A DNA stretch of 64,000 nucleotides, from the NCBI RefSeq assembly GCF_004151105.1, contig NZ_PHRF01000028.1, forward strand, positions 62,001 through 126,000. The letters are read 5' to 3'. This document shows, in pieces, positions 1 through 12,376 of the stretch. Every line of letters begins with the position of its first letter. Within the stretch, counting starts at the first letter, position 1. Position numbers and translations under genes: made by a program. Under the pieces are notes generated by a model. The model was given only the letters and a program-made list of their open reading frames with translations. It was not told where the DNA came from and did no database searches. The stretch comes from Streptomyces sp. L-9-10 (GTDB lineage Bacteria > Actinomycetota > Actinomycetes > Streptomycetales > Streptomycetaceae).

Positions 1-1428
1 CTTGCGGATGGCCTGGCGCTCGGACTCCCACTGGGCGCGGCGGGCGTCGGCGTCGGCCCGCAGATCGGTGAGCTCCCTGCGCAGCTCCGCCAGTCTGGTG
101 ACGCTGGCCGGGTCGGTCTCCTTGGAGAGGGCCGCCTCCTCGATCTCCAGCCGGGTCACCCGCCGCGTCAGTTCGTCCAGTTCGGCGGGCATCGAGTCGA
201 TCTCGGTACGCATCCGCGCGCAGGCCTCGTCCACCAGGTCGATGGCCTTGTCGGGCAGGAACCGGTCCGAGATGTAGCGGTGGCTGAGTGTCGCCGCGGC
301 GACCAGCGCCGTGTCCTGGATCCGTACACCGTGGAAGACCTCCAGCCGCTCGCGCAGTCCGCGCAGGATGGAGACGGTGTCCTCCACGCTCGGCTCGTCC
401 ACCAGCACCTGCTGGAAGCGGCGCTCCAGCGCGGCGTCGGACTCGATGTGCTTGCGGTACTCGTCCAGGGTGGTGGCGCCGATCATGTGCAGCTCACCGC
501 GGGCGAGCATCGGCTTCAGCATGTTCCCGGCGTCCACCGCCCCTTCGGCGCCGCCCGCGCCGACCACGGTGTGGAGTTCGTCGAGGAAGAGCAGGATCCG
601 TCCGCCGGCCGCCTTGACCTCGCCGAGCACCGCCTTGAGGCGTTCCTCGAACTCACCGCGGTACTTGGCACCGGCCACCAGCGCGGCCATGTCGAGCGCG
701 AAGACGGTACGGTCCCGCAGTCCCTCGGGCACATCGCCGCGGACGATCCGCTGGGCGAGGCCCTCCACGATCGCGGTCTTCCCGACCCCCGGGTCGCCGA
801 TCAGCACCGGGTTGTTCTTGGTCTTGCGGCTGAGGATCTGGGTCACCCGCCGTATCTCGGCGTCCCGGCCGATCACCGGGTCCAGACTGCCGCCACGGGC
901 CTCGGCGACCAGGTCGCGGCCGTACTTCTCCAGGGCCTCGTACGCGGCCTCCGGGGTCGCGGAGGTGACCCGCTGGTTGCCGCGGACCCGCGTGAGCGCG
1001 GACAGGAACGCCTCCTTGGTGAGCCCGTGGTCCTTCAGCAGGCGCCCCGCGGCGGTGGCGGAGCCCTCGTCGGCCAGCGCCATCATCAGATGCTCGACGG
1101 AGACGTACTCGTCCTTGAGCCGTACGGCCTCCTGCTCGGCGGTGTCCAGCAGCCGTGACAGCCGCTGGGTGACGAACACCTGGCCCGGCGCGGCTCCGGG
1201 GCCGGTCGACCCGGGCCTGCGCGACAGCTCGCTCTCGACGGCGGCGCGCAGCGCGGGCGGATCGACGCCCGCCTGGTCGAGCAGCCGCGGGACGAGCCCG
1301 TCCCGCTGGTCGAGCAGCGCGAGCAGCAGGTGTTCCCCGTCGACCTCGGTCTGCCCGAGGCGTACGGCCGCGCTCTGGGCCTCTTGCAGGGCTTCCTGGG
1401 ACTTCTGGGTGAGGCGGTTCATGTCCAT
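1..1428 (-). CDS. clpB: ClpB disaggregase, N-terminal part (cut by window edge)
   Basis: Hsp100 ATPase that works with DnaK to pull apart aggregated proteins in the cytoplasm. The visible 476 codons begin [10 protein letters not shown] and contain the double Clp N-domain, then the first AAA+ module with Walker A GDPGVGKT and Walker [10 protein letters not shown], then the start of the coiled-coil M domain ([17 protein letters not shown]). The second ATPase module lies beyond position 1. The start is set by a GAGGAG ribosome site about 14 bases upstream of the ATG. The gene overlaps the end of cbpM by 10 bases, so it is the last gene of the dnaK-grpE-dnaJ-cbpM-clpB operon. Identity is clear from the sequence. 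Confidence 0.96.
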   Translation of the reverse strand, partial: MDMNRLTQKSQEALQEAQSAAVRLGQTEVDGEHLLLALLDQRDGLVPRLLDQAGVDPPALRAAVESELSRRPGSTGPGAAPGQVFVTQRLSRLLDTAEQEAVRLKDEYVSVEHLMMALADEGSATAAGRLLKDHGLTKEAFLSALTRVRGNQRVTSATPEAAYEALEKYGRDLVAEARGGSLDPVIGRDAEIRRVTQILSRKTKNNPVLIGDPGVGKTAIVEGLAQRIVRGDVPEGLRDRTVFALDMAALVAGAKYRGEFEERLKAVLGEVKAAGGRILLFLDELHTVVGAGGAEGAVDAGNMLKPMLARGELHMIGATTLDEYRKHIESDAALERRFQQVLVDEPSVEDTVSILRGLRERLEVFHGVRIQDTALVAAATLSHRYISDRFLPDKAIDLVDEACARMRTEIDSMPAELDELTRRVTRLEIEEAALSKETDPASVTRLAELRRELTDLRADADARRAQWESERQAIRK

Positions 1429-1799
1429 GGCACGTCGTCACTCCTCGCGCCGGTACGGCGCAGCGCGGCCTCCAACTGGCCGATCCGGTCCAGCAGGTCC
1501 AGTACCAGTCCGATGGAGGCGTAGTTGAGGGGGAGTCCGGCCCGCAGCCGCTGGATACGGGCCAGCGTGCGCGGGGCGGACCGGTCGAACCTGAGCCGGC
1601 CGGCGGGGTCACGGGTGGCGTCCACCAGCCCCAGCGTCACCAGGCGCCGGACCATCTCCGGGTGCATTCCCGAGCCGCGGGCCACGCTCTCCAGGCTGAG
1701 CCCGCGGACGGGCACCAGCTCGTAGACCCGGACGGCCGTCGCGTCCGGCCGTCGCCCGTTCGTCGTGTCCGGCCGTCGCCGCCGTTGCTCGGGCGTCAT
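1419..1799 (-). CDS. cbpM: CbpM-like chaperone modulator (MerR-type fold)
   Basis: A 126-residue protein with a basic N-terminus, a MerR-like helix-turn-helix (residues 31-60, [20 protein letters not shown]) and a C-terminal helix ([20 protein letters not shown]) as in CbpM, a partner of CbpA-type DnaJ proteins. The position after dnaJ is where Streptomyces usually has the repressor hspR, but the sequence lacks the HspR signature and fits CbpM better. It overlaps dnaJ by 4 bases and clpB by 10, so it is translationally coupled. It may tune the J protein and, less surely, act as a transcription factor. Confidence 0.8.
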   Translation of the reverse strand: MTPEQRRRRPDTTNGRRPDATAVRVYELVPVRGLSLESVARGSGMHPEMVRRLVTLGLVDATRDPAGRLRFDRSAPRTLARIQRLRAGLPLNYASIGLVLDLLDRIGQLEAALRRTGARSDDVPWT

Positions 1800-2737
1800 C
1801 CCTTGCTCCTCGGGTCGAAGTCGGACGCGGCCGCCAGTTCCCCGAACAGCTCGCGTTCACGGTCGGTGGGGTGCGGCGGGACCATCACCCGGACCTCGGC
1901 GTAGAGGTCGCCGTCGGTGCCGCGCGGGTGGGGCATTCCCTCGCCGCGCAGCCGCAGCCGGCGCCCGCTGGAGGAGCCGGGCGGGACAGTGACCTTGGCG
2001 GTGCCGCCGGGGGTGGCCAGGGGCACGGTCGCGCCGAGAGCCGCCTCCCAGGGCGTCACGGGCAGCCGGACATGGATGTCGCGGCCGTCCAGCCGGTACC
2101 GCTCGTGGGGTGTGATGTGTACCCGCAGATAGAGGTCACCGGCGGGCGCGTCACGGCTGCCCCGGCCGCCCTCGCCGGCCAGCCGGATCCGCTGCCCGTC
2201 CCGCACCCCCCGGGGAATGGTGACCTGGTAGTCGCGCCGGCCGTCAGGACCGGCGAGGCCGACCGCGCGCCGCCCGCCCCGGTACGCCTCCTCCACGGAC
2301 AGCTCCACCTCGGCCTCCTGGTCGGCGCCGGGGACGGTACGGCGCGGTCCGCCGCGTCCGCCCGCCCCGAACAGGCCGCCGAAGAGATCCTCGAAGTCCA
2401 CGTCCTGGAAGGAGCCGCCCGGCCCCTGGGCGAAGCGCACCCCGCCACCGGCGGAGGCCCGGCCCGCGCCGCCGTAGCCCGCCCCCGCGGCCGCCCGCTC
2501 GTCGTAGTCCTCGGGGATCTGCCGGAAGTCCGGGCCGAAGCGGTCGTACCGCGCCCGGGTGTCCGGGTCGGCCAGAACGCTGTACGCCTCGTTGACGTCC
2601 TTGAAGCGCTCCTCCGCCTCCGGGTCCTTGTTGACGTCCGGATGGTGGCGACGGGCCAGCTTCCGGTAGGCCTGCTGGATGTCCTCCTGACTCGCCGTGC
2701 GGGGGACGCCGAGCACCTCGTAGTAGTCCTGTGCCAT
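1796..2737 (-). CDS. dnaJ: DnaJ/CbpA-type co-chaperone without zinc finger
   Basis: J-domain co-chaperone that stimulates the DnaK ATPase and delivers substrates. The J domain covers residues 1-68 with HPD at 32-34. A Gly-rich stretch follows (about 80-130), then two C-terminal beta domains (about 140-305). The CXXCXGXG zinc-finger repeats of classical DnaJ are absent, which makes it a CbpA-like type II J protein and agrees with cbpM lying directly downstream. At 313 residues it has the usual length for that class. It starts 6 bases after the grpE stop and ends in an ATGA overlap with cbpM. Confidence 0.93.
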   Translation of the reverse strand: MAQDYYEVLGVPRTASQEDIQQAYRKLARRHHPDVNKDPEAEERFKDVNEAYSVLADPDTRARYDRFGPDFRQIPEDYDERAAAGAGYGGAGRASAGGGVRFAQGPGGSFQDVDFEDLFGGLFGAGGRGGPRRTVPGADQEAEVELSVEEAYRGGRRAVGLAGPDGRRDYQVTIPRGVRDGQRIRLAGEGGRGSRDAPAGDLYLRVHITPHERYRLDGRDIHVRLPVTPWEAALGATVPLATPGGTAKVTVPPGSSSGRRLRLRGEGMPHPRGTDGDLYAEVRVMVPPHPTDRERELFGELAAASDFDPRSKG

Positions 2738-2743
2738 GCGCCG

Positions 2744-3313
2744 TCACTCCCGCCGCCGGCTGACCGCGACGGCCATCGGGCGCAACTGGCGGCCGTCATG
2801 TCCGTATCCGGGACGCAGGACCTCCACGACGGTGCCGGGCTCGGTGTCCGGGTCGTCGACGACCCGGACCACCTCGTGCCGGTTCGGGTCGAACGGCACA
2901 CCGCTCTCCTCCTGGCGCGGATAGCCGAGCCGCGCCAGGACGCCCACGGCCTGGTCCCGTACGGCCTCGACGCCCTTCAGTACCGAGGAGGGATCGGCGC
3001 GGGCATGCGCGAGGGCCAGTTCGAGATGGTCGAGTACGGGAAGCCATTCGGCGGCGGTACGGGCGCGTTCGGTCTCCCGGACCTCCTCCAGCTCCCTGGC
3101 ATGGCGCTTGCGCAGATTGTCGAGGTCGGCGAGCGCGCGCCGCCAGGCGTCCTGCGCCTCGGCCAGGTCCTTCCGCACGTCGTCGTCTCTCCGTACGCCG
3201 TCCCTCTGCGCGTCGTCCTGTACGTCGTCCGGTCGCCCGTCCGTCCGGTCCTCCGGCGGAGGCGCGGCGTCCGCTTCGTCCGGCGGTAGTGCCGGTTCCG
3301 GTTCGGTGGCCAT
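2744..3313 (-). CDS. grpE: GrpE nucleotide exchange factor
   Basis: Nucleotide exchange factor that releases ADP from DnaK. The 189-residue protein has an acidic, disordered N-terminus (about residues 1-45), a long coiled coil (DAWRRALADLDNLRKRHARE) and the beta-wing head near the end (FDPNRHEVV, TVVEVLRPGY). The ending RPMAVAVSRRRE is close to family consensus. It lies 9 bases after dnaK and 6 bases before dnaJ, so it is co-transcribed with them. Product assignment is secure. Confidence 0.95.
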   Translation of the reverse strand: MATEPEPALPPDEADAAPPPEDRTDGRPDDVQDDAQRDGVRRDDDVRKDLAEAQDAWRRALADLDNLRKRHARELEEVRETERARTAAEWLPVLDHLELALAHARADPSSVLKGVEAVRDQAVGVLARLGYPRQEESGVPFDPNRHEVVRVVDDPDTEPGTVVEVLRPGYGHDGRQLRPMAVAVSRRRE

Positions 3314-3322
3314 GGCGTGACC

Positions 3323-5218
<1,896 letters not shown>

Positions 5219-5251
5219 GAGGTGCTCCCTTGCGTCCGCTGCCTTCGCCGA

Positions 5252-5266
5252 CTGCCCTCGGGGCAG
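5252..5266. promoter_or_regulatory. Perfect inverted repeat in the dnaK leader
   Basis: CTGCCC-TCG-GGGCAG, a 6-bp stem with a 3-base loop, lies 34-48 bases upstream of the dnaK ATG. It could be an operator or a leader hairpin. It does not match the HspR or CIRCE consensus. Function is inferred from position only. Confidence 0.35.
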
Positions 5267-5453
5267 GGTCCCGTCCCCTCCAGCGTGACGACGGTGCCGC
5301 GCCGATTCCTGCTCCTGGGAGGTCGAAATCCGGGCGGTGACTGGACCTGCCGGTACAGGGCCGGCCCACCGGGCGGACCGGATGCGCGGCCCCGGTCGCT
5401 CGGTAAAGTTGTGGTGGGGGCGACTCTCTTCGGGAAGGTGTCGGGCCAGGGAG

Positions 5454-7250
5454 ATGAGCACGGCCGCCGGAAGAACCGGAGCACCGGACCCCCCGGGCAG
5501 CCGGTCCTCCCGCCTCCACCGTCTGATGGCGCTGTCGGGCGCCCTGTCCGACGGGCGGGACGAGCACGAGGTGCTGCGGCTGGCGGGTTCCTTCGTCGCG
5601 CGGCTCGGTCCGTGGCGTACCGAGGCCGGATATCTGCCCGCCGACGGGCGGCTGGTCCGCTGCCCCCCGGACACCGTTCTCGCCGCAGACCCGTGCCCTC
5701 CGCCGGGCTCCTCGGGCCCCTTCCTTCCGCCGGGCGCCTCCGCCACCGGCCGGGCGCTGGACAGTCAGGTCAACCGACTCGACGGCCTGGACGGCGCCGT
5801 CCGGCTCCCCGGCCGGGAGTGGTCATGGGCGTTCGCCCTCCGGGGGCCCGCGGGCCCCCGGAGGGCGAACGCGGGCCGGGCCGGCAGCCCCCCGGCCGGA
5901 TATCTGGTCGTGAGCGCCCGGAGGCCGCCCGGCGACGACGAGATCGCGCTGCTCGGGCTGCTCGCGCGGCAGACAGGCGCGGCCCTGGCGGGCGCCGCTG
6001 CCCACCGCCGGGAGCGGGAGTACGCCGCCGAGCTGAGCCGGGCCCGGCGGGACGGGAACGCCGCACGTGAGCGGCTCGCCGACGTGGAGTCCGAGCTGAC
6101 GTACCGGCGCTCGGTGCACGACGCGCTGAGCGGTGCCACGGCCACCGGCGACACCGAGGCGGGGATCGCGTGGACGGTCCACCGGCTGACCGGCTTCTCC
6201 GCCGTGGTGGAGGACCAGTTCGGCAATCTACGGGCCTGGGCGGGCCCCGGCTGCCCCGATCCGTACCCGAAGCCCGACCCGGGGCGTCAGGAACAGCTGA
6301 TCCTCGACGCGATCCGGGACGCGCGCCCGGTGTACGTCGGGCACCGGCTCACCGCCGTCGCCCGCCATCGCGGAGAGATCCTCGGCACCGTCTCCCTGGT
6401 CGACCCCCACGGGGCCGCGGGGGAGCGGGAGGAGTTCGCGCTCGGTCACGCCTGCGACGCGCTGGCCCTGGAGATGGCGCATCTGCGCAGCCTGGCCGAG
6501 ATGGAGCTACGGCTGCGCCGCGAGCTGGTCGACGATCTGATCACCGGTACGGACGACGAGAGCGCCTTCGCGCGCGCCGCGGCCGTCGGCCACGATCTGC
6601 ACGGCGCGCAGCATCTGGTGGCGGTGGGGTGGACGGGGCTGACCGCCGACGACGCGTTCGTCCAGGCGGTGGCCGGCGCGGCGGCCGGTCTGGGGCTCCG
6701 GGCGCTGGTGGCCAGGCGCTCGGGCCGGGCGGTCCTGGTCGTCCAGGGACGGCCGAAGGGGGAGGAGCTGTATCTGGCGGTCTCCCAGGAACTGGGCTCG
6801 CGCGCGGGAGCGATCGGCCTCGGCAGCCGCTGCGACTCCCCGGCCGAGATCCCGCGTTCCTACCAGGAGGCGCTGCGCGCGCTCGAGGTACGGCAGCGCT
6901 CGCGCGTACCCCACGGCGCGACCTCGTTCGACGATCTCGGGCTGTACCGGATCATCGGTACGGGTGACGACTACCGGGAGATCGAGGGGTACGTCCGCGA
7001 GTGGCTCGGCCCGCTCCTCGACTACGACGCGGCCCACCGGGGCGATCTGGTCCGTACCCTCTCGCAGTACTTCGAGGCGGGCGGGAACTACGACGGCGCG
7101 GCCTCCGCCCTCGGCATCCACCGCAGCACGCTGCGCTACCGGCTCCAGCGCATGCGCGAGATCGGGGGGCACGACCTGAGCGACGTCGAGACCCGCCTCA
7201 ATCTGCATGTGGCGACCCGGGTCTGGAAGGTCCTGGGCGGCGAGGCCTGA
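5454..7250 (+). CDS. PucR/CdaR-family transcriptional regulator
   Basis: A regulator of about 598 residues. The N-terminal half looks like a GAF-type sensor (about residues 20-170), followed by a helical linker ([17 protein letters not shown]) and a second sensor-like segment. The C-terminus has the PucR helix-turn-helix of the CdaR type ([20 protein letters not shown], then [16 protein letters not shown]). The start is uncertain: ATG 5454 has an AGGGAG sequence almost touching it, and ATG 5526 is an alternative. It is divergent from the dnaK operon with 235 bases between. The ligand cannot be read from the sequence. The gene contains a 44-bp perfect palindrome (5829-5872). Confidence 0.85.
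   Translation: MSTAAGRTGAPDPPGSRSSRLHRLMALSGALSDGRDEHEVLRLAGSFVARLGPWRTEAGYLPADGRLVRCPPDTVLAADPCPPPGSSGPFLPPGASATGRALDSQVNRLDGLDGAVRLPGREWSWAFALRGPAGPRRANAGRAGSPPAGYLVVSARRPPGDDEIALLGLLARQTGAALAGAAAHRREREYAAELSRARRDGNAARERLADVESELTYRRSVHDALSGATATGDTEAGIAWTVHRLTGFSAVVEDQFGNLRAWAGPGCPDPYPKPDPGRQEQLILDAIRDARPVYVGHRLTAVARHRGEILGTVSLVDPHGAAGEREEFALGHACDALALEMAHLRSLAEMELRLRRELVDDLITGTDDESAFARAAAVGHDLHGAQHLVAVGWTGLTADDAFVQAVAGAAAGLGLRALVARRSGRAVLVVQGRPKGEELYLAVSQELGSRAGAIGLGSRCDSPAEIPRSYQEALRALEVRQRSRVPHGATSFDDLGLYRIIGTGDDYREIEGYVREWLGPLLDYDAAHRGDLVRTLSQYFEAGGNYDGAASALGIHRSTLRYRLQRMREIGGHDLSDVETRLNLHVATRVWKVLGGEA
5829..5872. repeat. 44-bp perfect palindrome inside the PucR-type gene
   Basis: Bases 5829-5872 equal their own reverse complement, giving two 22-base arms with no spacer. 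The segment is in frame and encodes [16 protein letters not shown] zero-spacer palindrome this long can form a cruciform or a very stable mRNA hairpin, and is also a known trouble spot for polymerases and assembly. Confidence 0.9.
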
Positions 7251-7288
7251 CCCCGCCGGCGAGATGACCGGCCGCGCGGGGCCGGGTG

Positions 7289-7345
7289 CAGTGGCCCCCG
7301 GGGTCCGTGTACGGCGGCGTGCCGTCGCACGCGCGGGGGCCACTG
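7289..7345. terminator. Bidirectional hairpin terminator
   Basis: A 12-bp perfect stem (7289-7300 with 7334-7345) encloses a smaller hairpin (ACGGC-GGCGT-GCCGT, 7311-7325). It lies between two convergent genes, the PucR regulator ending at 7250 and the bL37-like gene ending at 7375, so it probably ends both transcripts. There is no T-run, as is common in Streptomyces. Confidence 0.65.
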
Positions 7346-7374
7346 GAGGTAGTCCGTACGGAGGAGTCTTCCCG

Positions 7375-7452
7375 TCAGGACTGGGGGCGTCGGCCGTGGT
7401 TGGCCCCGTTCTTACGACGTGCCTTCTTCTTGCGGCGCCGCTTCGATGACAT
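7375..7452 (-). CDS. Tiny basic protein, bL37-like ribosomal protein (25 aa)
   Basis: A 25-codon frame starts MSSKRRRKKKARRK and ends NGANHGRRPQS. It is preceded by GAGGAG six bases before the ATG. The pattern of a basic run followed by ANHG(K/R)RP matches the actinobacterial 24-residue large-subunit protein bL37 first seen in mycobacterial ribosome structures. More than half of the residues are Lys or Arg, as expected for an rRNA-binding peptide. Such genes are easily missed because of their length. The assignment rests on remembered consensus; the ribosome site and composition are seen directly. A 17-base tandem repeat lies 48-98 bases upstream. Confidence 0.72.
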   Translation of the reverse strand: MSSKRRRKKKARRKNGANHGRRPQS

Positions 7453-7499
7453 GACGTCTCCTCTCGTGAGAGCTGATCCTTGCCGGACAGGGACCGTTA

Positions 7500-7550
7500 C
7501 CGGATATGCGCAGACACCGGATATGCACAGACACCGGATACGCACTGTTC
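7500..7550. repeat. 17-base tandem repeat upstream of the bL37-like gene
   Basis: Two near-identical 17-base units, CCGGATATGCRCAGACA (7500-7516 and 7517-7533), are followed by a third partial unit from 7534. They sit 48-98 bases upstream of the bL37-like start and also upstream of the plus-strand DUF6221 gene. They may be operator iterons or a simple slippage product. Confidence 0.6.
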
Positions 7551-7709
7551 TACCGCGTTTTCATCCGGTGGCCAGGGAGCGCTTACCCGACGTGCGCGAT
7601 CCTCATGCGCCATGCCGTTTGTACGGCATCCTCTGCTGGACGGTAGAACGTGCCCGGGGACGGAGGCCTTCCTCTCCCCGTGCCCGTGACGGTAAAGGAC
7701 CGAGAGCTG

Positions 7710-8111
7710 ATGAGTGACGACAATGCGGACCTGCTGGCGTTCGTGCGGGCGCGCCTCGACGAGGAGGCGCGGCACGCGCAGGAGGCCGGCGGGGAGCGCT
7801 GGCGGTGTCCGCCCGAGATGCCGGGCGAGATCCACGACCGTACCGGCGGGATCGCGTTCACGGTGCGGACGCGCGGCTACGACGAGCACATCGCCCACCA
7901 GAACCCGGAGTACACCCTGCGGCGCATCGAGACGAGCAGGGTCCTCCTCGACGAGTACGCGGAGGTGTCCCACCTGGACACCGACCGTCCCGCGGACGAC
8001 TTCCCGTCGGGCCGCGCCGTCGGGCTGGGCTTCGTCGTCCGGCAGATGGCGGCGGAGCACGCGGGACACCCCGGATACCGGGCGAAGTGGCTGCCCCGGT
8101 TCGTCCGTTAG
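7710..8111 (+). CDS. DUF6221 family protein
   Basis: A 133-residue soluble protein of unknown function. The start [20 protein letters not shown] and end [14 protein letters not shown] match a small protein family common in Streptomyces genomes and mobile elements (DUF6221), which begins with a helical segment and ends with the Y-R-x-x-W motif. The middle contains [21 protein letters not shown], a helix also typical of the family. The ATG at 7710 has a weak GAGAG site just upstream. No enzyme motif is visible. It stands alone between the bL37-like gene and lpdA. Confidence 0.7.
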   Translation: MSDDNADLLAFVRARLDEEARHAQEAGGERWRCPPEMPGEIHDRTGGIAFTVRTRGYDEHIAHQNPEYTLRRIETSRVLLDEYAEVSHLDTDRPADDFPSGRAVGLGFVVRQMAAEHAGHPGYRAKWLPRFVR

Positions 8112-8187
8112 GGCCTGTCGTGTGAGGGGCAGCACGCTTGCCCCGACATGTGCTCGCGCGGCGTCCCGGGTGCCTATGGTGTGGATC

Positions 8188-9594
<1,407 letters not shown>

Positions 9595-9737
9595 GGCCCG
9601 CCGGCGGGGGCCGGGGATCGGTGGCGGGGATCGACGGCGGCGATGCGGCGGGGACGTTCCGCATCGCCAACAGTTCGCTCTCGAAGGACTCTTGACGGGT
9701 GGTTGGTCCAGTCCTATCTTCCCACTCAACCATTCAA

Positions 9738-9780
9738 AATCAGAGTCGGCGTTCATGTATGTGGAATGCGGACTCTGATT
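9738..9780. promoter_or_regulatory. 10-bp inverted repeat in the leader of a secreted protein
   Basis: AATCAGAGTC (9738-9747) and GACTCTGATT (9771-9780) form a perfect 10-bp inverted repeat with a 23-base spacer. It ends 33 bases before the ATG of the secreted protein at 9814 and is followed by a run of nine C (9788-9796) directly before the ribosome site. It is a candidate operator or leader hairpin. Confidence 0.5.
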
Positions 9781-9813
9781 GCGTCCTCCCCCCCCCAGAG
9801 AGGGAAGTGAGAC

Positions 9814-10416
9814 ATGTTCACACGCCTTCGGACGTTCACGGTTCTCGCCGCGGTGGGTGCTTCCTCGTTCCTCGCGGCCCCGCACGCCTCCGCCGAGGTC
9901 GAACCAGGCGGCTGGACCTCGGTCTCGCCCACCTTCACGGTCCAGGAGCGGGGGTGCGGTCAGGTCGACGGCCTGACGTTCACGCTCACCTGCTCCACCG
10001 CGAGCGGTGACCAGCGCGCCGAACGCCGGTACGCCACCTACACCGGGGGCACCCGGCAGTTCGAGGGCTACTTCCGCATCAGCAGCCTGAGCGGTACGCG
10101 CATCAGCCTCAAGCAGACGTTCAACGAGTCCGCGTCGGGTCCCTACTTCATGCTGGCCGCCGAACGCGGCGGGCGGCTGTACGCGGTCCACGGCGGCACC
10201 ACGCTGTCGAACGCCGGCACCGTGGGCGCGACGGTCCGCGTCAACACCGTTCACCAGGTCGGCACCTCGCACCGCACCTACATCAACGGGTCGCTCAAGC
10301 ACACCTACGACAGTCCGGGCGGCAGCTTCTACGACAAGTTCGGCGCCTACCGCACCGACAGCGGCAACGGACCGGCCACGGTGGTCTGGAGCGACGTCCG
10401 CTTCTGGCGCAAGTAG
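9814..10416 (+). CDS. Secreted beta-sandwich protein, lectin/polysaccharide-lyase-like
   Basis: A 200-residue exported protein. The signal peptide (about 1-27) ends with the ASA cleavage motif. The mature part is rich in beta strands (FEGYFRISSLSG, RISLKQTFN, YFMLAAERGG, HRTYINGSLKHTYD, TVVWSDVRFWRK), a pattern like ConA-type folds of small polysaccharide lyases and laminin-G-like lectins. Two cysteines near the mature N-terminus (GCG, LTC) may form a disulfide. No catalytic residues can be named. The ribosome site AGAGAGGGA follows a C9 run. A role in binding or cutting extracellular glycan is inferred from fold pattern and the nearby glucanases. Confidence 0.6.
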   Translation: MFTRLRTFTVLAAVGASSFLAAPHASAEVEPGGWTSVSPTFTVQERGCGQVDGLTFTLTCSTASGDQRAERRYATYTGGTRQFEGYFRISSLSGTRISLKQTFNESASGPYFMLAAERGGRLYAVHGGTTLSNAGTVGATVRVNTVHQVGTSHRTYINGSLKHTYDSPGGSFYDKFGAYRTDSGNGPATVVWSDVRFWRK

Positions 10417-10427
10417 CGGACCCGTCC

Positions 10428-11234
10428 GTGCGCCCAGCGATCCGCGCCGCCGTGCCGGCCGTCGCGCTCGTGCTGGCGGTGGCGGCGTGCTCCGCGCAGC
10501 CGCCGGCCGAGCGCCCCGCCCGGGGATCCACCGCCTCCCCGGGCGGTGCCGCCGCCACCCCGGGAACGCCCGGGACCGGCGACGGAGCGGCCGCCACACT
10601 CCGCGCGGTCCTCACCACACCCACCGACATCGATCTCAGCTGGCGGGGCGGTGCGTCCGGTGCCTCCGGCCATGTCCTCGAGTTCGCGACGGAGGAGGCG
10701 GGGCCGTACACCGTCCTCCAGTACCTGCCGCCCGACGTGACGACCTACCGGCACCCCGATCTGATGCCTCGTACGACCTTCTTCTACCGCCTCCGGACCT
10801 TCGACGGCCCGGCGTCGGCGCCGGTCGACGTCTCCCTGCCGCCGGGCGAACTGACTACGGAGGACCAGGAGTCCGGCCACGACTGGCTGCCTCCGCGCGG
10901 GGATCCCGGCCGGTCCGCGACCGGTCGTACCGTCCGGAGCGGGGGAGCGGCGGCGCCCAGCGGGCTCAAGGCCGTGGTCAAGCATGCGAACGGCATTCAC
11001 TTCAGCTGGACCGATCACGCGTCGGACGAGGAGGGGTTCCTGCTGGAGTCGCGCCCCCGGGGCGGTTCCGCTTACGCGCCGGTCGCCGTCCTCGACCCCG
11101 ACATCAACTCCTGCGGGCTGATCACGCTCCCCACCGAGAAACGGGCCTCCTACCGGGTCCGCGCCTTCACCTACGGCGCGCGGTCGAACGTCCCCCGGCT
11201 GACGACCGGGGAGCCGGCGGCGGATCAGCGTTAG
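10428..11234 (+). CDS. Lipoprotein with two fibronectin type III-like domains
   Basis: A 268-residue surface lipoprotein starting at GTG. Its signal peptide ends in the lipobox VAAC (about residue 21) and is followed by a Pro/Gly/Thr-rich linker. Two segments look like fibronectin III modules: residues about 55-130 (DIDLSWRGG ... TFFYRLRTFDGP) and about 180-260 (GIHFSWTDHASDEEGFLLE ... ASYRVRAFTYG). Such modules in Streptomyces often support binding to cell-wall or extracellular polymers. The gene begins 11 bases after the secreted beta-sandwich gene, so the two are probably co-transcribed. It converges with the LacI gene, the stops being 10 bases apart. Confidence 0.68.
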   Translation: MRPAIRAAVPAVALVLAVAACSAQPPAERPARGSTASPGGAAATPGTPGTGDGAAATLRAVLTTPTDIDLSWRGGASGASGHVLEFATEEAGPYTVLQYLPPDVTTYRHPDLMPRTTFFYRLRTFDGPASAPVDVSLPPGELTTEDQESGHDWLPPRGDPGRSATGRTVRSGGAAAPSGLKAVVKHANGIHFSWTDHASDEEGFLLESRPRGGSAYAPVAVLDPDINSCGLITLPTEKRASYRVRAFTYGARSNVPRLTTGEPAADQR

Positions 11235-11244
11235 GTCCGTGCTC

Positions 11245-12297
11245 TCAGGCGGACTGCCGGACCACGAGCACGGGGGCGAACAGCTCCGACCGTACGGCCT
11301 GGCCCGGCCGGGCGATCCGGCGCAGCAGGAGCTGGGCCGTCGCGGAGGCCATCTCCTCGACCGGCTGCCGTACGGTGGTCAGCGGCGGGTCGCAGGACTG
11401 GGCGGCATGGCTGTCGTCGAAGCCCACCACCGCCACGTCCCGCGGCACCTCTCTGCCCGTGCGCTGGAGGACCGGCAGCGCGCCGAGGGCCATGAGGTCG
11501 GAGGCCACGAACAGTCCGTCCAGATCCGGCCGCCGCGCGAACAGCTCCCGTACGGCCGACGCGCCTCCCGTGTGGGTGAAGTCGCCCTCCGTCCAGGGGA
11601 CATCGTGGATGCCGTGCTCCGCCAGGGCCGCGCGGAAACCCTCCAGGCGCTCCCGCGCCGCGGGCATGTCCTGCGGCCCGGCCACCGAGCCGATCCGGGT
11701 CCGGCCCAGGGCCACCAGATGCCCGGCGGCCAGCCGGGCTCCCTCCCGCTGGTCGGCCTCCACGAACGCGAGCGAGGAGTCGCGCCGCGGACGCCCCGAC
11801 AGGACCGCGGGCAGCCGGGTGTCGGCGAGCAGCCGCGGCAGCGGGTCGTCCACATGCGACGAGATCAGCACCACGCCGTCCACATGTCCCTGGCGCAGAT
11901 ACGAGAGGGTCTGGAGGCGGGACGCCTCGTCGTCCACCAGCATCAGAACGAGATGAACGCCCGCGGGCCGCAGCACATCGACCAGCCCGCTGACCACCCG
12001 CCCGAAGTGCGGGTCCGTGAACACCCGGCCCAGGAAGGGGGCGGCGGCGTGGCGCTTCTCCTGCTCGGAGACCACGAGCGCCACCGAACCCGTCCGCCGG
12101 GTCACGAGTGAGCGGGCCGCGCGGTTGGGGACGTACCCCGTGGCGGCCACGGCGTTCTCCACGGCGTGCCGGAGCGCCAGATCCACCGTGGGTGTCTCGT
12201 TGATGACCCGGGACACCGTGGCCCGGGACACACCGGCGACGCGGGCCACGTCCTCCAGGGTCACCGGGCGGGACGGGGGTGAGGAGTCGGCATCCAT
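11245..12297 (-). CDS. LacI-family transcriptional regulator
   Basis: Sugar-responsive repressor of about 350 residues. The N-terminus has the LacI headpiece (VTLEDVARVAGVSRATVSRV) and hinge helix, followed by a periplasmic-binding-protein-like sensor (GSVALVVSEQ ... DVAVVGFDDSHAAQSCDPPL, TTVRQPVEEM). The start is ambiguous: ATG 12297 gives MDADSSPP, while GTG 12315 would add six residues using rare ATA and AAA codons and has an AGGGAGG site very close. It is the last of four leftward genes (GH16, DUF1996, DUF305, lacI). The GAGAGCGCTCTC-type palindromes between the divergent GH16 and GH55 glucanases are plausible targets (inference). Confidence 0.9.
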   Translation of the reverse strand: MDADSSPPSRPVTLEDVARVAGVSRATVSRVINETPTVDLALRHAVENAVAATGYVPNRAARSLVTRRTGSVALVVSEQEKRHAAAPFLGRVFTDPHFGRVVSGLVDVLRPAGVHLVLMLVDDEASRLQTLSYLRQGHVDGVVLISSHVDDPLPRLLADTRLPAVLSGRPRRDSSLAFVEADQREGARLAAGHLVALGRTRIGSVAGPQDMPAARERLEGFRAALAEHGIHDVPWTEGDFTHTGGASAVRELFARRPDLDGLFVASDLMALGALPVLQRTGREVPRDVAVVGFDDSHAAQSCDPPLTTVRQPVEEMASATAQLLLRRIARPGQAVRSELFAPVLVVRQSA

Positions 12298-12376
12298 GAG
12301 GTCTTTTATATCCACGCCCTCCCTGTCGGCACACCGGCGGCCTCGCCGTACGGCGCTCCCTCGCCGTACCGCACGG

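Noticed and set aside
5219..5453. HspR (HAIR) or CIRCE operator upstream of dnaK
   Set aside because: No CTTGAGT-N7-ACTCAAG or TTAGCACTC-type repeat can be found; only the short CTGCCC hairpin is present.
9788..9796. Phase-variable switch at the C9 run
   Set aside because: A single homopolymer in a leader is not enough evidence, and it could be a sequencing error; kept only as part of a low-interest finding.
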